NCBI RefSeq assembly: GCF_017676345.1
Contig: NZ_JAFFZM010000008.1
Coordinates: 62,001 to 126,000, forward strand
Direction of reading: 5' to 3'
DNA from: Streptomyces smyrnaeus
GTDB taxonomy: Bacteria > Actinomycetota > Actinomycetes > Streptomycetales > Streptomycetaceae
Length of the DNA stretch: 64,000 bases
Below the pieces are notes generated by a model. It was not told the DNA's origin. It did no database searches and saw only the letters and a list, made by a program, of their open reading frames with translations. A program made the position numbers and the translations under genes. Shown piece by piece: positions 42,207-51,816 of this stretch (the stretch's first letter is position 1; the number at the start of each line of letters is the position of its first letter).

Positions 42207-43574
42207 GTGCACCACCCGAACGACTCCGACTCCGCTTCCGCCGCCACCCCCGCGCCCGCCCCCGGGTCCGCCTCCGCCCCGCCCATGCCGCCGCTGTTCG
42301 ACTGGCGGTTCGCGGCGGACCCCTATCCCGCGTACGCCTGGCTGCGCGAGCACGCACCGGTACGCAAGACGCAGCTGCCCAGCGGGGTGGAGGCGTGGCT
42401 GGTGACCCGGTACGCCGACGCGCGGCAGGCCCTCGCCGACCCGCGACTGAGCAAGAACCCGCACCACCACGGGGAGCGGGGCGCACACGGCAAGGGCAAG
42501 GTCGGCATCCCGGGCGAGCGCAGCGCGAACCTGATGACGCATCTGCTCAACATCGACCCGCCCGACCACACCCGGCTGCGCCGTCTGGTCTCCAAGGCGT
42601 TCACCCCGCGCCGGGTCGCCGCCTTCGCGCCCCGGGTGCGGGAGCTCGCGGACGGCCTCATCGACTCCTTCGCGACACGCGGCGAGGCCGACCTGATCCA
42701 CGAGTACGCCTTTCCGCTGCCGATCTACGCCATCTGCGACATGCTCGGCGTACCGCGCGAGGACCAGGAGGACTTCCGCACCTGGGCGGGCATGATGATC
42801 CATCAGCCCGGCAGTCCGCGCGGCGGTGTGGGCCGCGCGGTCAAGCGGATGCGCGGCTATCTCGCCGAGTTGATCCACCGCAAGCGCGCCGAACTGGCCC
42901 GCGCCGACGGCCGTGCCGAGGCGGCCCGCGCCGAGGGCGGGGACGCGCTGTTGTCGGGCGACCTGATCTCGGGCCTCATCCGCGCCTCCGACCACGGTGA
43001 GCACCTGACCGAGAACGAGGCCGCCGCGATGGCGTTCATCCTGCTGTTCGCCGGGTTCGAGACGACCGTCAACCTGATCGGGAACGGTATGTACGCGCTG
43101 CTGCGCCACCCCGGGCAGCGGGCCGTGCTCCAGCAGGCCGTCGCCGAGGGCGACGAGGGGCTGCTCGCCGGTGCCGTGGAGGAACTGCTGCGCTACGACG
43201 GCCCCGTCGAGCTGGCGACCTGGCGCTTCGCCACCCGCGAGCTGACCGTCGGCGGACAGCGGGTGCGGGAGGGGGAACCGGTGCTGGTCGTCCTGGCGGC
43301 GGCCGACCGCGACCCCGCCAAGTTCACGGACCCCGACGCCTTGGACCTGACCCGGCAGGAGAACCAGCACCTCGGATACGGACACGGTATCCACTACTGC
43401 CTGGGCGCGCCGCTCGCCCGGCTGGAGGGACAGACGGCGCTGGCCACACTGCTGCACCGGCTTCCCGATCTGCGGCTGTCCGCCGATCCGGAGGAGTTGC
43501 GCTGGCGCGGCGGACTGATCATGCGCGGGCTGCGGAGGCTGCCGGTGGAGTTCACCGCCGCCGACGGCCGGTGA
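42207..43574 (+). CDS. Cytochrome P450 (CYP107-like)
   Basis: A 455-residue soluble bacterial P450. I-helix oxygen-binding motif LLFAGFETTVNL, ExxR in EELLRYDGP, and heme-binding HLGYGHGIHYCLGAPLARLE with cysteine ligand C398 are intact. NLMTHLLNIDPPDHTRLRRL and SKAFTPRRV are typical of CYP107/105 families. A 25-residue Ala/Pro-rich lead precedes the core. The GTG start follows TACCGT by seven bases. No ferredoxin is adjacent. The substrate may be a polyketide, steroid or fatty acid. Confidence 0.92.
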   Translation: MHHPNDSDSASAATPAPAPGSASAPPMPPLFDWRFAADPYPAYAWLREHAPVRKTQLPSGVEAWLVTRYADARQALADPRLSKNPHHHGERGAHGKGKVGIPGERSANLMTHLLNIDPPDHTRLRRLVSKAFTPRRVAAFAPRVRELADGLIDSFATRGEADLIHEYAFPLPIYAICDMLGVPREDQEDFRTWAGMMIHQPGSPRGGVGRAVKRMRGYLAELIHRKRAELARADGRAEAARAEGGDALLSGDLISGLIRASDHGEHLTENEAAAMAFILLFAGFETTVNLIGNGMYALLRHPGQRAVLQQAVAEGDEGLLAGAVEELLRYDGPVELATWRFATRELTVGGQRVREGEPVLVVLAAADRDPAKFTDPDALDLTRQENQHLGYGHGIHYCLGAPLARLEGQTALATLLHRLPDLRLSADPEELRWRGGLIMRGLRRLPVEFTAADGR

Positions 43575-43644
43575 CCGGCGTACGTGAGGGCGATGTGACG
43601 GCGCATCACTTATGTGACCGTGGCGTGATGTGGACGACATTGGC

Positions 43645-43717
43645 TTGTGACTGTCGGCGTTCGCAGCTACGTTCGGTCACCGACTTCGGTCATCGACCGT
43701 TGTCACCGACTTCGGTC
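43645..43717 (+). promoter_or_regulatory. Promoter and repeated stem-loop leader of the rpf gene
   Basis: TTGTGA (43645-43650), 17 bases, TACGTT (43668-43673) is a credible promoter. Downstream, GTCACCGACTTCGGTC occurs twice exactly (43676-43691 and 43702-43717). Each copy folds as ACCGA/TCGGT around two bases, giving two small hairpins in the leader. Further upstream (about 43593-43607) is a Crp-like GTGAC-x5-ATCAC. I looked for the ydaO c-di-AMP riboswitch known from some rpf genes and do not see it. Confidence 0.5.
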
Positions 43718-43750
43718 GTCCGCCCGCTTGTCTCCCACGAGAGGTCAACC

Positions 43751-44827
43751 ATGCGCTCCGGGAACGGTCGGCATCGCCGCCCCCGCCAGGCCCCCGCTCT
43801 CTTCGTCACCGCCGGGGTCACAGGTGCCGGGATCGCAATTCCGCTGCTCGGCGCCACCGGCGCCCAGGCTGCCGACGCCGGCACCTGGGACCGCGTCGCG
43901 GACTGCGAAAGCGGCGGCGCCTGGAGCGCCAACGACTCGAACGGGTACTACGGCGGACTCCAGCTGGACCTGGACACCTGGAAGTACTACGGCGGCACGA
44001 TCTACGCCGAGCGGCCGGATCTGGCCAGCCGCAGCCAGCAGATAGCCGTCGGCGAGAAGATCCTGGAGGCCGAGGGTCCCCGGGCGTTCCCGCAGTGCGG
44101 GGACGACCTGGAGCTGCCCGGGGTGGATCCCGACGCCGAGCAGGACGCGAAGCCGGACGCGACGCCGACTCCTCCCGGGACGCCGTCCCCCTCGCCGTCC
44201 CCGTCCGAGGAGAGCGACGCGGCCGACGGGTCCGGCGGAAGCGGCAAGTCGCGGCAGGACGGCGAATCGGACGAGCCCGGAAAGGGCGAGAAGAGCGAAA
44301 AGCCCGGCAAGGGCTCTCCGGAGGCGAAGCCGTCGCCGGACGCCGAGCCGAGCGACGACGCGAGCCAGGCGCCGTCGGACAAGCCCTCCGACACACCCGG
44401 GGACGGGGCCTCGACGTCGCCGCAGCCGCCGTCGGATGACGGCGGGTCCGACGACGACACCTCCGACTCCGGGTCGTCCGGCTGGTCGGACCTGGGGCCT
44501 TCGAGCCCGGACCGGCTCAAGTCCCCCTCCGAGCGGGCCGAGAAGCCGGAGGAGGCCGGGAAGCCTGCCGGGTCCGGCAAGGGCAAGCACCGCGGGCGCC
44601 CCGCCGACGACGAGCGCGGCGAGGACCGCGCCTCGCGCGGCGAGGACCGCGACCGGGCCGGAGGCGGCGGCAAGCACCGGGTCACCGTCCAGCCCGGCGA
44701 CTCCCTCTCCCGGATCGCCGCCGAGCACGACGTCGAGGGCGGCTGGGTCGCGCTCTACGAGCGGAACCGCGAAGTGATCGGCGACGACCCCGACCTCCTC
44801 CGCCCCGGCCGGCACCTCACGCTCTGA
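43751..44827 (+). CDS. Resuscitation-promoting factor-like protein with LysM domain
   Basis: A 358-residue secreted protein. The signal peptide ends around GATGAQA-ADA (residue 40). The Rpf transglycosylase/lysozyme-like domain (about 44-115) has TWDRVADCESGGAWSANDSN with catalytic E53 and the YYGGLQLDLDTW motif; C52 and the later C of FPQCGDD could form a disulfide. Residues about 120-305 are a Ser/Pro/Asp/Lys-rich disordered linker. LysM (about 306-358: VTVQPGDSLSRIAAEHD) anchors it to peptidoglycan. It would cleave cell-wall glycan strands during spore germination. Confidence 0.93.
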   Translation: MRSGNGRHRRPRQAPALFVTAGVTGAGIAIPLLGATGAQAADAGTWDRVADCESGGAWSANDSNGYYGGLQLDLDTWKYYGGTIYAERPDLASRSQQIAVGEKILEAEGPRAFPQCGDDLELPGVDPDAEQDAKPDATPTPPGTPSPSPSPSEESDAADGSGGSGKSRQDGESDEPGKGEKSEKPGKGSPEAKPSPDAEPSDDASQAPSDKPSDTPGDGASTSPQPPSDDGGSDDDTSDSGSSGWSDLGPSSPDRLKSPSERAEKPEEAGKPAGSGKGKHRGRPADDERGEDRASRGEDRDRAGGGGKHRVTVQPGDSLSRIAAEHDVEGGWVALYERNREVIGDDPDLLRPGRHLTL

Positions 44828-44938
44828 CCCCCGCCTGACCCCCGCCCTCGCGCCGTCGGCGGTGCGGGACGAGGGCCCCGGGACGGGACACCCGGGGAGG
44901 AAACGGGACAGCCGCGCGGGTGGGCTGGGTGGGACGGT

Positions 44939-46264
<1,326 letters not shown>

Positions 46265-46281
46265 GCAGTCGGCCGGCTGAC

Positions 46282-46320
46282 GGTGCCGTACCCGCCTCGG
46301 GACCGAGGGGGTACGGCACC
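46282..46320 (+). terminator. Composite hairpin after eno
   Basis: GGTGCCGTACCC (46282-46293) pairs perfectly with GGGTACGGCACC (46309-46320); the loop itself contains a CCTCGG/CCGAGG stem. It lies between eno and divIC and may attenuate read-through into the downstream operon. Confidence 0.85.
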
Positions 46321-46346
46321 GCAGGTATCACCCGCAGGGGAGAGGT

Positions 46347-46823
46347 ATGGGAGCGGACCGGGACCGTTTCTCCACCGCGACGCGCCTGCGCGCCCTCAGC
46401 GCCCAGGCCGCCGAGCGGGTGTACCGGGCGCAGGGCAGAACGGTACGCACCCCGCGCAAGGGGCGGCTCACCGGACGTGCCGCGCTGCTCGCCCTGGTGC
46501 TGTGCTCCCTCGTCGTGGCGCTCGCCTACCCGACGCGGCAGTACGTCACCCAGCGCTCCGAGATCGCCGACCAGCGCGAGCAGGCCGAGCACGCGCGGGC
46601 CGCGGTCGAACGGCTGCGCGAGCAGCGGGCGCGCTGGCAGGACCCCGCGTATGTGGAGCAGCAGGCCCGGAAGCACCTGCACTTCGTACGGCCCGGCGAG
46701 ACCGGCTACATCATGCGGGACGGCACGGCCGACGTCCGCCGCCCCCGCCCCCACGGGCCCGCCGACCGGGCCTGGTACCAGAACCTGTGGGACGGTGTGG
46801 ACAGCGCGGACCGGGCCGAATAG
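46347..46823 (+). CDS. divIC: DivIC/FtsB-like septum formation initiator
   Basis: A 158-residue bitopic division protein. The N-terminal 42 residues are cytoplasmic and basic, one membrane helix follows (RAALLALVLCSLVVALAY, about 44-61), then a coiled coil (SEIADQREQAEHARAAVERL) and the family motif WQDPAYVEQQARKHLHFVRP ending in GETGY. These proteins bridge FtsL and FtsQ in the divisome. The order eno-divIC-DUF501-ppx is the usual actinobacterial arrangement. GGGGAGAGGT precedes the ATG. Confidence 0.92.
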   Translation: MGADRDRFSTATRLRALSAQAAERVYRAQGRTVRTPRKGRLTGRAALLALVLCSLVVALAYPTRQYVTQRSEIADQREQAEHARAAVERLREQRARWQDPAYVEQQARKHLHFVRPGETGYIMRDGTADVRRPRPHGPADRAWYQNLWDGVDSADRAE

Positions 46824-46877
46824 GCCCCCGGCCACCCTCCCCCGACGAGACGAAGCGAAGCGACGAGCACCTCACCC

Positions 46878-47417
46878 ATGGACACCCCACCGCCCCGGAC
46901 CGAGCCGACGCCGCCCACCGACGCGGACATCGCGGCCTTCAAGGAGCAGCTCGGCCGCCCGCCGCGCGGGCTGCGCACCATCGCCCACCGATGCCCCTGC
47001 GGGCTGCCCGACGTGGTGGAGACGGCGCCCCGGCTGGAGGACGGTACGCCGTTCCCCACCACCTACTACCTCACCTGCCCCCGCGCCGCCTCCGCCATCG
47101 GGACGCTGGAGGCGAACGGCGTGATGAAGGAGATGACGGCCCGGCTGGGCGAGGACCCGGAGCTGGCCGACGCCTACCGGGCCGCGCACGAGGACTATCT
47201 GGCGCGCCGTGACGCCATCGAGGAGCTGGTCGGCTTCCCCAGCGCGGGCGGCATGCCCGACCGCGTCAAGTGCCTGCACGTGCTGGTCGCGCACTCGCTG
47301 GTCGCCGGCCCCGGCGTCAATCCGCTGGGCGACGAGGCACTGGCGATGCTGCCCGAGTGGTGGCGCAAGGGCCCATGCGTGACGATCCCCCAAGAGACGG
47401 CGGAGGGCCGGGCATGA
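46878..47417 (+). CDS. DUF501 protein
   Basis: A 179-residue soluble protein of a conserved actinobacterial family. Conserved segments are GRPPRGLRTIAHRCPCGLPD, PFPTTYYLTCPRAASAIGTL and PDRVKCLHVLVAHSLVAGPG followed by NPLGDEAL. Cys and His residues (HRCPCG, KCLHVL) suggest a metal or structural site. Function is unknown. Its stop overlaps the ppx ATG by four bases (ATGA), and the pair sits downstream of divIC. Confidence 0.9.
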   Translation: MDTPPPRTEPTPPTDADIAAFKEQLGRPPRGLRTIAHRCPCGLPDVVETAPRLEDGTPFPTTYYLTCPRAASAIGTLEANGVMKEMTARLGEDPELADAYRAAHEDYLARRDAIEELVGFPSAGGMPDRVKCLHVLVAHSLVAGPGVNPLGDEALAMLPEWWRKGPCVTIPQETAEGRA

Positions 47418-48400
47418 CGACGAGCCGGGTGGCCGCGATCGACTGCGGCACCAACTCCATCCGCCTGCTGGTGGCGGATCTCACCGTGTCCGAGAGCGCC
47501 TCCGGCGCGGGGGAGGCGGTTGCGCTGACGGATCTGGACCGCCGGATGGAGATCGTCCGGCTGGGGCAGGGTGTGGACCGCACCGGGCGGCTGGCACCCG
47601 AGGCGCTGGAGCGGACGTTCGCGGCATGCCGCCGGTACGCCGAGGTCATCGCCTCCTTCGGGGTACCGCCCGAGCGCACCCGCTTCGTCGCCACCTCCGC
47701 GTCCCGGGACGCGGAGAACCGGGAGGAGTTCGTCAGCGGCGTGCTGGACATCCTCGGCGTGGAGCCCGAGGTGATCACCGGCGACCAGGAGGCGGACTTC
47801 TCCTTCACCGGCGCCACCAAGGAACTGTCCACCGGCACCTTCGCACCGCCCTACCTGGTGGTGGACATCGGCGGCGGCTCCACCGAGTTCGTACTGGGCA
47901 CCGAGGGCGTCGAGGCAGCCCGCAGCGTCGACATCGGCTGCGTGCGGCTGACCGAGCGCCATCTGACCGTGGACGGCGCACTCACCGAGACCCCGACCGA
48001 GGCGCAGGTGGACGCGATCCGCGCCGATGTGTCGGCCGCACTGGACGAGGTGGCCCGCACCGTACCGCTGGAGCGGACCCGCACCCTGGTGGGCCTGGCG
48101 GGCACGGTCACCACCCTGGGCGGCATCGCCCTGGACCTGGACGCCTACGACTCGTCCCGCATCCACCACACCCGCATCCCCCGGTCCCGGGTCCGCGAGC
48201 TCACCGACCGGCTGCTGACCGCGACCCACGACGAGCGCGCCGCCATCCCGGTCATGCACCCGGGCCGCGTCGACGTCATCAACGCGGGCGCCCTGGTACT
48301 GCTGACCATCATGGAGCGGATCGGCGCCGAGGAGGTCGTGGTCAGCGAACACGACATCCTCGACGGCATCGGCTTTTCTTGCGCCTCAGCTGGTCAGTGA
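47414..48400 (+). CDS. ppx: Exopolyphosphatase / pppGpp phosphohydrolase (Ppx/GppA family)
   Basis: A 328-residue ASKHA-fold phosphatase. The first phosphate loop is VAAIDCGTNSIRLLVADL, catalytic-site region SASRDAENREEF, the second loop VVDIGGGSTEFVLG and a third GLAGTVTTLGGIAL. The enzyme hydrolyses terminal phosphate of polyphosphate or the pentaphosphate alarmone. The short length (no C-terminal HD domain) matches the actinobacterial type. ATGA-coupled to DUF501. Confidence 0.93.
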   Translation: MTTSRVAAIDCGTNSIRLLVADLTVSESASGAGEAVALTDLDRRMEIVRLGQGVDRTGRLAPEALERTFAACRRYAEVIASFGVPPERTRFVATSASRDAENREEFVSGVLDILGVEPEVITGDQEADFSFTGATKELSTGTFAPPYLVVDIGGGSTEFVLGTEGVEAARSVDIGCVRLTERHLTVDGALTETPTEAQVDAIRADVSAALDEVARTVPLERTRTLVGLAGTVTTLGGIALDLDAYDSSRIHHTRIPRSRVRELTDRLLTATHDERAAIPVMHPGRVDVINAGALVLLTIMERIGAEEVVVSEHDILDGIGFSCASAGQ

Positions 48401-48558
48401 CCCTGACCAGCAACGACGTGCGCCCTCGGGCCCGGATGGCGGCCCCCGGCCGTTTTCCGCCGGGGGCGCTGCCGTACGCCGTTCGACACGGGCGGCTGCC
48501 CGAACGGCCCTACCATCGGAAGTGACGCCACCACGCCCGAACCTGCTGAGGTGCACAC

Positions 48559-49761
48559 GTGAGCGACTGGGCTGATCTGACGACTGGTAAGCGCATCAAG
48601 GCTCTTCGAGGCTCCGATCTGACACAGCAGGAACTCGCCGAGGCCGCCGGCGTCTCGTACGCGCTGGTGCAGAAAGCCGAGCAGGACCGCGGCGAACTGT
48701 CCGTCGGCTCCCTGCTCAAGCTAGCCGGTGCGCTCCGTACGGATGTTGCCGTGGTCCTCGGCCAGCAAGCACCGCGCCGCGGTATGAGCAGGGACACCAG
48801 GGCTGCTGTACGGCGGCTCTCCGACGCGGTGCACGACAGCGCGCTCGGCGGGTGGGAAGGCGTGGCGGAGCCCAGTTCGCTCAGCGAACTGTCGAGGGCG
48901 CACGACCACGTGAGTGCCGCTTACTGGCGGGGCTCGTACGGTGAGTTGAGCGAACTCGTCTCCAAGGTGCTGCTCGAAGGCCAGGCACGGTACGCGCACG
49001 CCACGGGACACGAGCGTGAGCGTCTGGGTTCGCTCCTCGCAAGCACGTACCAGTTCGCTTCGTCCGCCGCGCTCCTCCTGGGACAGCGTGACCTCTCTTT
49101 GAGTGCCCTCACCTCCGCGCGTCAATTGGCGGAGAGTTCCGGCGACGAGGTGTTGAGCGCGCTCATGGAGTCCACGCTGTCATGGATCTATCTGCGGAGC
49201 GCACGGGTTCCACGGGCGGTTACGGTTGCTGAGCAGGCAGCACTGCGGATCGAACCCTCATTCAGTCGTGCCGCCCGTCCCCGGTTGCTCGCGTACGGGC
49301 GGCTGATGATCTCGGCTGCCGTAGCCGCCTCCCGACGGGGCGATTCCGTATCCGCGGACGACTATCTGTCGCAAGCCCATGCGGCAGCTGCTCGGCTCGG
49401 CGGGGACGAAGCGGTGTACGGCACGCATTTCGGCCCCACTGCCGCGAGCACCGAGGCCGTTGGAATCGCTGTGGCACTCGGGAATCACGGAAGGGCGCTG
49501 CAACTGGCGGCGCGCACGGAACTGCCCCCCTCCATGCCCAAGCTCGCCCGCAACCGATACAAGCTCGACGTCGCCCTCGCGCAGTGCTCGGCCGGCCTGT
49601 ACGACAAGGCCGGCGACACACTGGTCGAGGTCGGTCTCGACGCGCCGGAGTGGGTGAGGCATCAGGCGTTGCCGGGCGTCATCGGCCGGCGCATCGCGAA
49701 GGTCTCGACGGCGCGCGTTCGACACATCAGCGAATTGATCGGCGTCCCCTTGGTCGCATAA
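48559..49761 (+). CDS. XRE-family regulator with TPR-like C-terminus
   Basis: A 400-residue protein. Residues about 10-70 are a Cro/C1-type HTH (LTQQELAEAAGVSYALVQKA and LSVGSLLKLAGALRTD). The rest is helical and TPR-like (QLAESSGDEVLSALMESTLS, ALQLAARTELP, YDKAGDTLVEVG). Such regulators sense small peptides or control neighbouring biosynthetic genes. GAGGTG precedes the GTG. The gene has a lower GC-skewed codon use than its neighbours in places (GAATTG, TCATTC), as do the next three genes, hinting at an accessory block. Confidence 0.85.
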   Translation: MSDWADLTTGKRIKALRGSDLTQQELAEAAGVSYALVQKAEQDRGELSVGSLLKLAGALRTDVAVVLGQQAPRRGMSRDTRAAVRRLSDAVHDSALGGWEGVAEPSSLSELSRAHDHVSAAYWRGSYGELSELVSKVLLEGQARYAHATGHERERLGSLLASTYQFASSAALLLGQRDLSLSALTSARQLAESSGDEVLSALMESTLSWIYLRSARVPRAVTVAEQAALRIEPSFSRAARPRLLAYGRLMISAAVAASRRGDSVSADDYLSQAHAAAARLGGDEAVYGTHFGPTAASTEAVGIAVALGNHGRALQLAARTELPPSMPKLARNRYKLDVALAQCSAGLYDKAGDTLVEVGLDAPEWVRHQALPGVIGRRIAKVSTARVRHISELIGVPLVA

Positions 49762-49855
49762 CGCCTACCGAGCGTAGGAGTCGGCCCGGAACAAGTTCCG
49801 TCGGGCCTACGCTGCATCTCTTCACCATGTGTGATCGGCGCGACACGATCTACTC

Positions 49856-50356
49856 ATGGTCAGCACCGAGCAGGGACGCGAGAGAGGGCCGTCTGCGGCC
49901 CGGAGAACCGAGGGTGAGAACAAGCGGCGGCAGGCCCTCGCGGACCACGCGGCCGGTCATGTGCCCGGCGAGGGCCCCGTGCCCACCCGTGCGACGAAGG
50001 TCGACCGCTTCCGCGTCGTGATCTACCTGTGCGCGGCGGCGAACTCCGACATCGCGGGGCCGCGCAAGGAGTGCACCGAGTACGCCTCGGCGTTCGGCTG
50101 GGAGATCGCGGATGTGGTCGAGGACCGCGTCGGCCTGCTCCCCCCGGAGGGGCGCGAAGGGCTGGCGCGCGCCGTCGAACTGGTCGAGAAGGAGGACGCA
50201 GGCGCGGTACTCACGCCCCGGCGCTCGATGATCTCGTCCATTGCGCAGGAGTACGACGAGGTCGCGCGGAGCGTCGAGAAGGTCGGCGGTTTCCTGCACG
50301 TCATCGACCCGGTGTTCCGCTGCGAATCGGACGCCCGCTCAGCGGCGCCCGAGTAG
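49856..50356 (+). CDS. Resolvase-like domain protein without visible catalytic serine
   Basis: A 166-residue protein. Residues about 50-155 resemble the N-terminal fold of serine recombinases: FRVVIYLCAAANSD, PRKECTEYASAFGWEIADVV, GREGLARAVELVEKEDAGAV and FLHVIDP. The position where an active resolvase has Tyr-x-R-x-Ser reads YLCAAA, so the nucleophile appears lost and there is no DNA-binding tail. It probably has a non-recombinase role. It lies between the XRE regulator and the peptide/methyltransferase pair. The ATG has no strong ribosome-binding site, so it may be leaderless. Confidence 0.55.
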   Translation: MVSTEQGRERGPSAARRTEGENKRRQALADHAAGHVPGEGPVPTRATKVDRFRVVIYLCAAANSDIAGPRKECTEYASAFGWEIADVVEDRVGLLPPEGREGLARAVELVEKEDAGAVLTPRRSMISSIAQEYDEVARSVEKVGGFLHVIDPVFRCESDARSAAPE

Positions 50357-50445
50357 GCTCCGCCTCGGCCGCACCCGATGGATCGTCGCTCGGCCGAGGC
50401 GGATTTTGAAGCACCACACGAGCACGGCCGATCAGGAGGTACACA

Positions 50446-50586
50446 GTGGACGCAACTGCGTGGATGTCGCGAGCGGACGGCGGAAATCCGCAGGATGACA
50501 GCGACTCCGGCAACAAGCACGGGGGCGGCGGCTCCGACGAGGGGGGCAACACCTCGGACGGCCAGGGACCGGCGGACGGCAAGTAG
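50446..50586 (+). CDS. 46-residue Asp/Gly-rich peptide, candidate RiPP precursor
   Basis: A short gene with an ideal ribosome-binding site (AGGAGGT at 50434-50440, five bases before the GTG). The peptide starts MDATAWMSRADGGNPQDDSD; its second half is Gly/Asp/Ser/Asn-rich with four consecutive Gly at 26-29 and DG dipeptides at 11-12, 38-39 and 44-45. It has no Cys, so a lanthionine product is impossible. Its TAG is followed at once by the GTG of an isoaspartate-methyltransferase-like gene, so the two are coupled. DG, DS and DE sites are the ones such enzymes convert to aspartimide. Precursor status is inferred. Confidence 0.7.
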   Translation: MDATAWMSRADGGNPQDDSDSGNKHGGGGSDEGGNTSDGQGPADGK

Positions 50587-51771
50587 GTGACCGCTGAAAC
50601 GCCCAGCGCGGAGGAGGCCGGTCCGGGAAGGCTGGCCTCCGTGCTGCTGGAGAAGGCTGCACTCACGTCGGATTGGATGCCCGCGTTCAAGGCTGTGCCG
50701 CGTGATGCGTTCGTGCCCGATCGGTTGTGGCCGGGCACGGCGGGCGGCAACCGGCAGGGCGAGATGATCGACCGGAACACGGACCCGGCGAGGTGGTGGG
50801 GGAAGGTCTACAGCGACGTTCCCCTCACGACGCAATGGGACGACGGCGCGCACACCGGCACCGACAAGGGCCGCTCTCCGACCTCGTCCAGCTCCATGCC
50901 CAAGATGGTGTTCTCGATGCTCGACGCCCTGAGCGTGGAACACGGTAGCCGGGTGTTGGAGATCGGCACGGGAACGGGCTGGAACGCGGCCCTTCTCGCG
51001 TACCGTCTCGGCCCGGGCAACGTCGTGACGGTCGAGGTCGATCCGGCCGTCGCCGAGGAGGCGCGGCGCCGGTTCACCGCATTCGGCCTCGCGCCGTTGT
51101 CCGTCGTCGGCGACGGAGCGCAGGGGTACGCGGACGGGGCACCGTACGACCGGATCGTCGCCACGTGCGGGGTCTCCACCGTGCCGTACGCGTGGGTCGA
51201 GCAGACCCGGGCAGGGGCCGTGATCGTCGCCCCGTGGGGGCCGCCCTACGGCGGGCAGGCGATCGTGCGGCTCACGGTCGGTGAGGACGGGGTCGCCATG
51301 GGCTCGTTCGTGATGTCCTCGGCGTTCATGCGGCTACGTGACCAGCGCGACACGTTCCCGCCGACGAACGCGTTTCCGGGTGCGGGGAGCTGGCCGAGTA
51401 CGGCGTCCCGGCGCACGACGGCTCTCTCTCCGGATGACATGGGCGCCTGGCATCACATGTTCACGCTCGGAGTGCAGGTGCCGGACATGTTCTGTCGCGT
51501 GGAGTGGGGCGAGGACGGTGCCTATCGGCTGTGGCTGCTCGACATGGGCGGCACGTCCTGGGCGACGGCCGACCACGAACCCGGGCGCACCGAGTTCGAG
51601 GTCGCCGAGTACGGGCCGCGCCACCTGTGGAGTGAGGCCGAGGCGGTCATGTCCTGGTGGCGCGATCAGGGTGAGCCGCGATTCGAGCGGTACGGGCTCA
51701 CTGTCACGCCGCACGGTCAATGCGTGTGGCTCGACACCCCGGACAACCCGGTCCCCGTGCGGCTGCCATAA
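50587..51771 (+). CDS. Protein-L-isoaspartate-methyltransferase-like enzyme (RiPP-associated type)
   Basis: A 394-residue SAM-dependent methyltransferase. SSSMPKMVFSMLDAL and RVLEIGTGTGWNAALLAYRL (121-140) are the PIMT signature; VVTVEVDPAVAEEARRRF is motif II and YDRIVATCGVSTVPYAWVEQ motif III. PIMT itself is about 210 residues. The extra C-terminal 170 residues (VQVPDMFCRVEWGEDGAYRL, ATADHEPGRTEFEVAEYGP) match the standalone actinobacterial type paired with short peptides, as in FxLD-type, pamtide and imiditide loci. It would methylate Asp side chains that then cyclise to aspartimide. The GTG directly follows the peptide stop codon. Confidence 0.8.
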   Translation: MTAETPSAEEAGPGRLASVLLEKAALTSDWMPAFKAVPRDAFVPDRLWPGTAGGNRQGEMIDRNTDPARWWGKVYSDVPLTTQWDDGAHTGTDKGRSPTSSSSMPKMVFSMLDALSVEHGSRVLEIGTGTGWNAALLAYRLGPGNVVTVEVDPAVAEEARRRFTAFGLAPLSVVGDGAQGYADGAPYDRIVATCGVSTVPYAWVEQTRAGAVIVAPWGPPYGGQAIVRLTVGEDGVAMGSFVMSSAFMRLRDQRDTFPPTNAFPGAGSWPSTASRRTTALSPDDMGAWHHMFTLGVQVPDMFCRVEWGEDGAYRLWLLDMGGTSWATADHEPGRTEFEVAEYGPRHLWSEAEAVMSWWRDQGEPRFERYGLTVTPHGQCVWLDTPDNPVPVRLP

Positions 51772-51816
51772 GGCACCGTCACCTCCCGACCACGGGGGGA
51801 CCAGGCTGAGGCGGTC

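Noticed and set aside
43575..43750. ydaO (c-di-AMP) riboswitch in the rpf leader
   Set aside because: The leader is short and I do not see the conserved ydaO core; only two small repeated hairpins are present.
48559..50356. Prophage or integrative element remnant because of XRE and resolvase-like genes
   Set aside because: No integrase, attachment repeat, tRNA junction or phage structural gene is visible, and the resolvase-like protein seems to lack its nucleophile.
50446..51771. Classic FxLD lanthipeptide system
   Set aside because: The peptide has no Cys and no FxLD motif, and no lanthionine synthetase lies nearby; only the methyltransferase is similar in type.
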